DNA of 25,222 nucleotides, from assembly GCA_937974275.1 (NCBI GenBank), contig CALJIF010000048.1, forward strand, positions 1 through 25,222, given 5' to 3'. Both the position numbers and the translations under genes were made by a program. Below the pieces are notes generated by a model. That model did no database searches and was not told the origin of the DNA. It was given only the letters and a program-made list of their open reading frames with translations. Position 1 is the first letter of the stretch. Every line of letters starts with the position of its first letter. Shown here one piece after another: positions 24,112 to 25,222 of this stretch. The stretch is from an uncultured Flavobacteriales bacterium. Lineage in GTDB: Bacteria; Bacteroidota; Bacteroidia; Palsa-965.

Positions 24112-25222
24112 ATGGCAAATAAACACCCGAAAGGACTACCGTACTTGTTTTTCGCCGAAATGTGGGAACGTTTCGGATACTACCTGATGATTGGAATTTT
24201 CGTTTTGTACCTCACCGATACACAAACCGGTGGTTGGGGCATGGAGCGCAGTCAGGCATCGGATATTTACGGAACATTCATTGCTTTGGTATTCTTAACT
24301 CCATTTTTAGGCGGATTGCTTGCCGATCGCGTGTTGGGTTATCGATTGTCCATAACCATTGGAGGTTTGCTCATGGGCGCGGGATACTGTTTACTTGCAG
24401 TGAAAGGTGAATTTGCGTTTTACACAGCATTGGTTTTGATCATTCTTGGTAATGGTTTTTTCAAACCGAACATTTCCACATTGTTGGGTAACACGTACAA
24501 TGAAGACCGATACCTTTCTCTGAAAGATGCCGGCTACAACATTTTCTACATGGGCATTAACATCGGTGCTTTAATCTGTAATTTCTTTGCAGCTGCATTG
24601 CGCAACAACTATGGTTGGGGCTATGCGTTTGTCGCTGCGGGAATCGGAATGTTTATCGGAGTAATTATTTTCTGGGCCGGTATGAAGCATTACAAACATG
24701 CCGATGTATTAAAGCCTGCAAAACCCGAAGACCAGCCACTGTCGCGCATTTTAGGATTGACAATCGTTCCGGCAGTTGCGGCAGGAATTGTAGGCTGGTT
24801 AATTCCGGGTTCTATTTTCGGAAGTGATTCGACGGATGCATTCATCTTCGGCTCTTTACCGGTGGCGTATTTCTACTTTTCATTATGGAAAAAATCAAGT
24901 CCCGAAGAAAAGAAGCCGATTGGTGCTATGCTCGCAATTTTCGGGGTGGTAATCATTTTCTGGGCGGTATTTAAACAAAATGGTACTGCCCTAACCACGT
25001 GGGCAGAATATTATACCGATCGTGAAATGCCGGCTGCAATGGTGAAGCCTGCAGAAAAGTTATTTCTCGTCCAAAACGTGGAAATGAAAACGGATTCAGT
25101 GATGCTTACCGATGAAAAATTCCGAAAAATAAAAGATGAAAACGGAAAGCACATTAAAGATATCGGAACACAGGATTATTTTAAAAATGTTCTAATAGAA
25201 CAGAGACCTCAGGAAGGAGAAA
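24112..25222 (+). CDS. POT-family peptide transporter with TM7-8 insertion (3' end outside window)
   Basis: The first 370 codons of a second POT transporter, open to the window edge. The family motifs are intact: FAEMWERFGYYLMIG (Glu16, Glu19, Arg20), GNGFFKPNISTLLGNTY, and YNIFYMGINIGALI. After the helix WAVFKQNGTALTTWAEYYTD, the sequence enters a polar stretch of at least 60 residues (VQNVEMKTDSVM onward, with many Lys, Glu and Asp). The first POT gene has only a short loop here. TATTTTGCAGC sits directly before the ATG, with the TTTG ending 4 bases upstream. The gene is divergent from the T9SS cargo gene. It is a paralogue of the gene at 19819, about 3 kb away but separated by three unrelated genes, so not a simple tandem duplicate. 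Confidence 0.93.
   Translation, partial: MANKHPKGLPYLFFAEMWERFGYYLMIGIFVLYLTDTQTGGWGMERSQASDIYGTFIALVFLTPFLGGLLADRVLGYRLSITIGGLLMGAGYCLLAVKGEFAFYTALVLIILGNGFFKPNISTLLGNTYNEDRYLSLKDAGYNIFYMGINIGALICNFFAAALRNNYGWGYAFVAAGIGMFIGVIIFWAGMKHYKHADVLKPAKPEDQPLSRILGLTIVPAVAAGIVGWLIPGSIFGSDSTDAFIFGSLPVAYFYFSLWKKSSPEEKKPIGAMLAIFGVVIIFWAVFKQNGTALTTWAEYYTDREMPAAMVKPAEKLFLVQNVEMKTDSVMLTDEKFRKIKDENGKHIKDIGTQDYFKNVLIEQRPQEGE

Overview
The window reads as chromosomal DNA of a Bacteroidota bacterium, most likely a flavobacterium-like lineage (family not resolvable from sequence alone). The evidence is a protein ending in a Por/type IX secretion sorting tail, a TPR/PD40-repeat protein, a DUF2520 + KdsC-like pair, exact or near matches to the Bacteroidota -7 promoter box TAnnTTTG, and mostly no Shine-Dalgarno sequence. 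Genes are tightly packed. No gene-free stretch exceeds about 160 bp, and I see no tRNA, rRNA, CRISPR array, insertion sequence or phage gene.

Layout. 1-1357: the end of a SnoaL/NTF2-like gene, a convergent exported glutathione-peroxidase-family gene, and a divergent exported protein of unknown function. 1468-7808: a seven-gene + strand block with overlaps or short gaps. It encodes cytochrome c maturation proteins CcmB, CcmC (with an extra N-terminal domain), CcmD-like, CcmE (CxxxY type) and a long CcmF, then a Rossmann/DUF2520 protein and a KdsC-like HAD phosphatase. 7805-10657 (-): fabG followed by a large membrane-anchored VWA-like protein. 10791-13576 (+): a membrane zinc peptidase, a compact two-hairpin element that may be a small RNA, and a CASTOR/POLLUX-like cation channel. 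13655-17475 (-): a terminator, a TPR-PD40 exported protein, a VOC protein and a GlcD-type FAD oxidase. 17566-22261 (+): an S9B dipeptidyl peptidase, a POT peptide transporter with a clear terminator, then an exported thioredoxin-fold protein and a small HTH/coiled-coil protein. 22268-24029 (-): a CAP-domain protein and a type IX cargo protein. 24112-end (+): a second, truncated-by-window POT transporter.

How genes work together. The ccm block handles heme c maturation (heme export and loading of CcmE by B/C/D, ligation by CcmF). CcmA, CcmG and CcmH are not in the window. The dipeptidyl peptidase and the peptide transporter form an oligopeptide breakdown and uptake pair, and the second POT gene extends that theme. 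No defence island or recent mobile element is visible. The features most worth a second look are the unusual Ccm proteins (CcmC fusion, Cys-type CcmE), the candidate small RNA at about 11543-11612, the insertion in the second POT transporter, and promoter -7 boxes sitting only a few bases from start codons.
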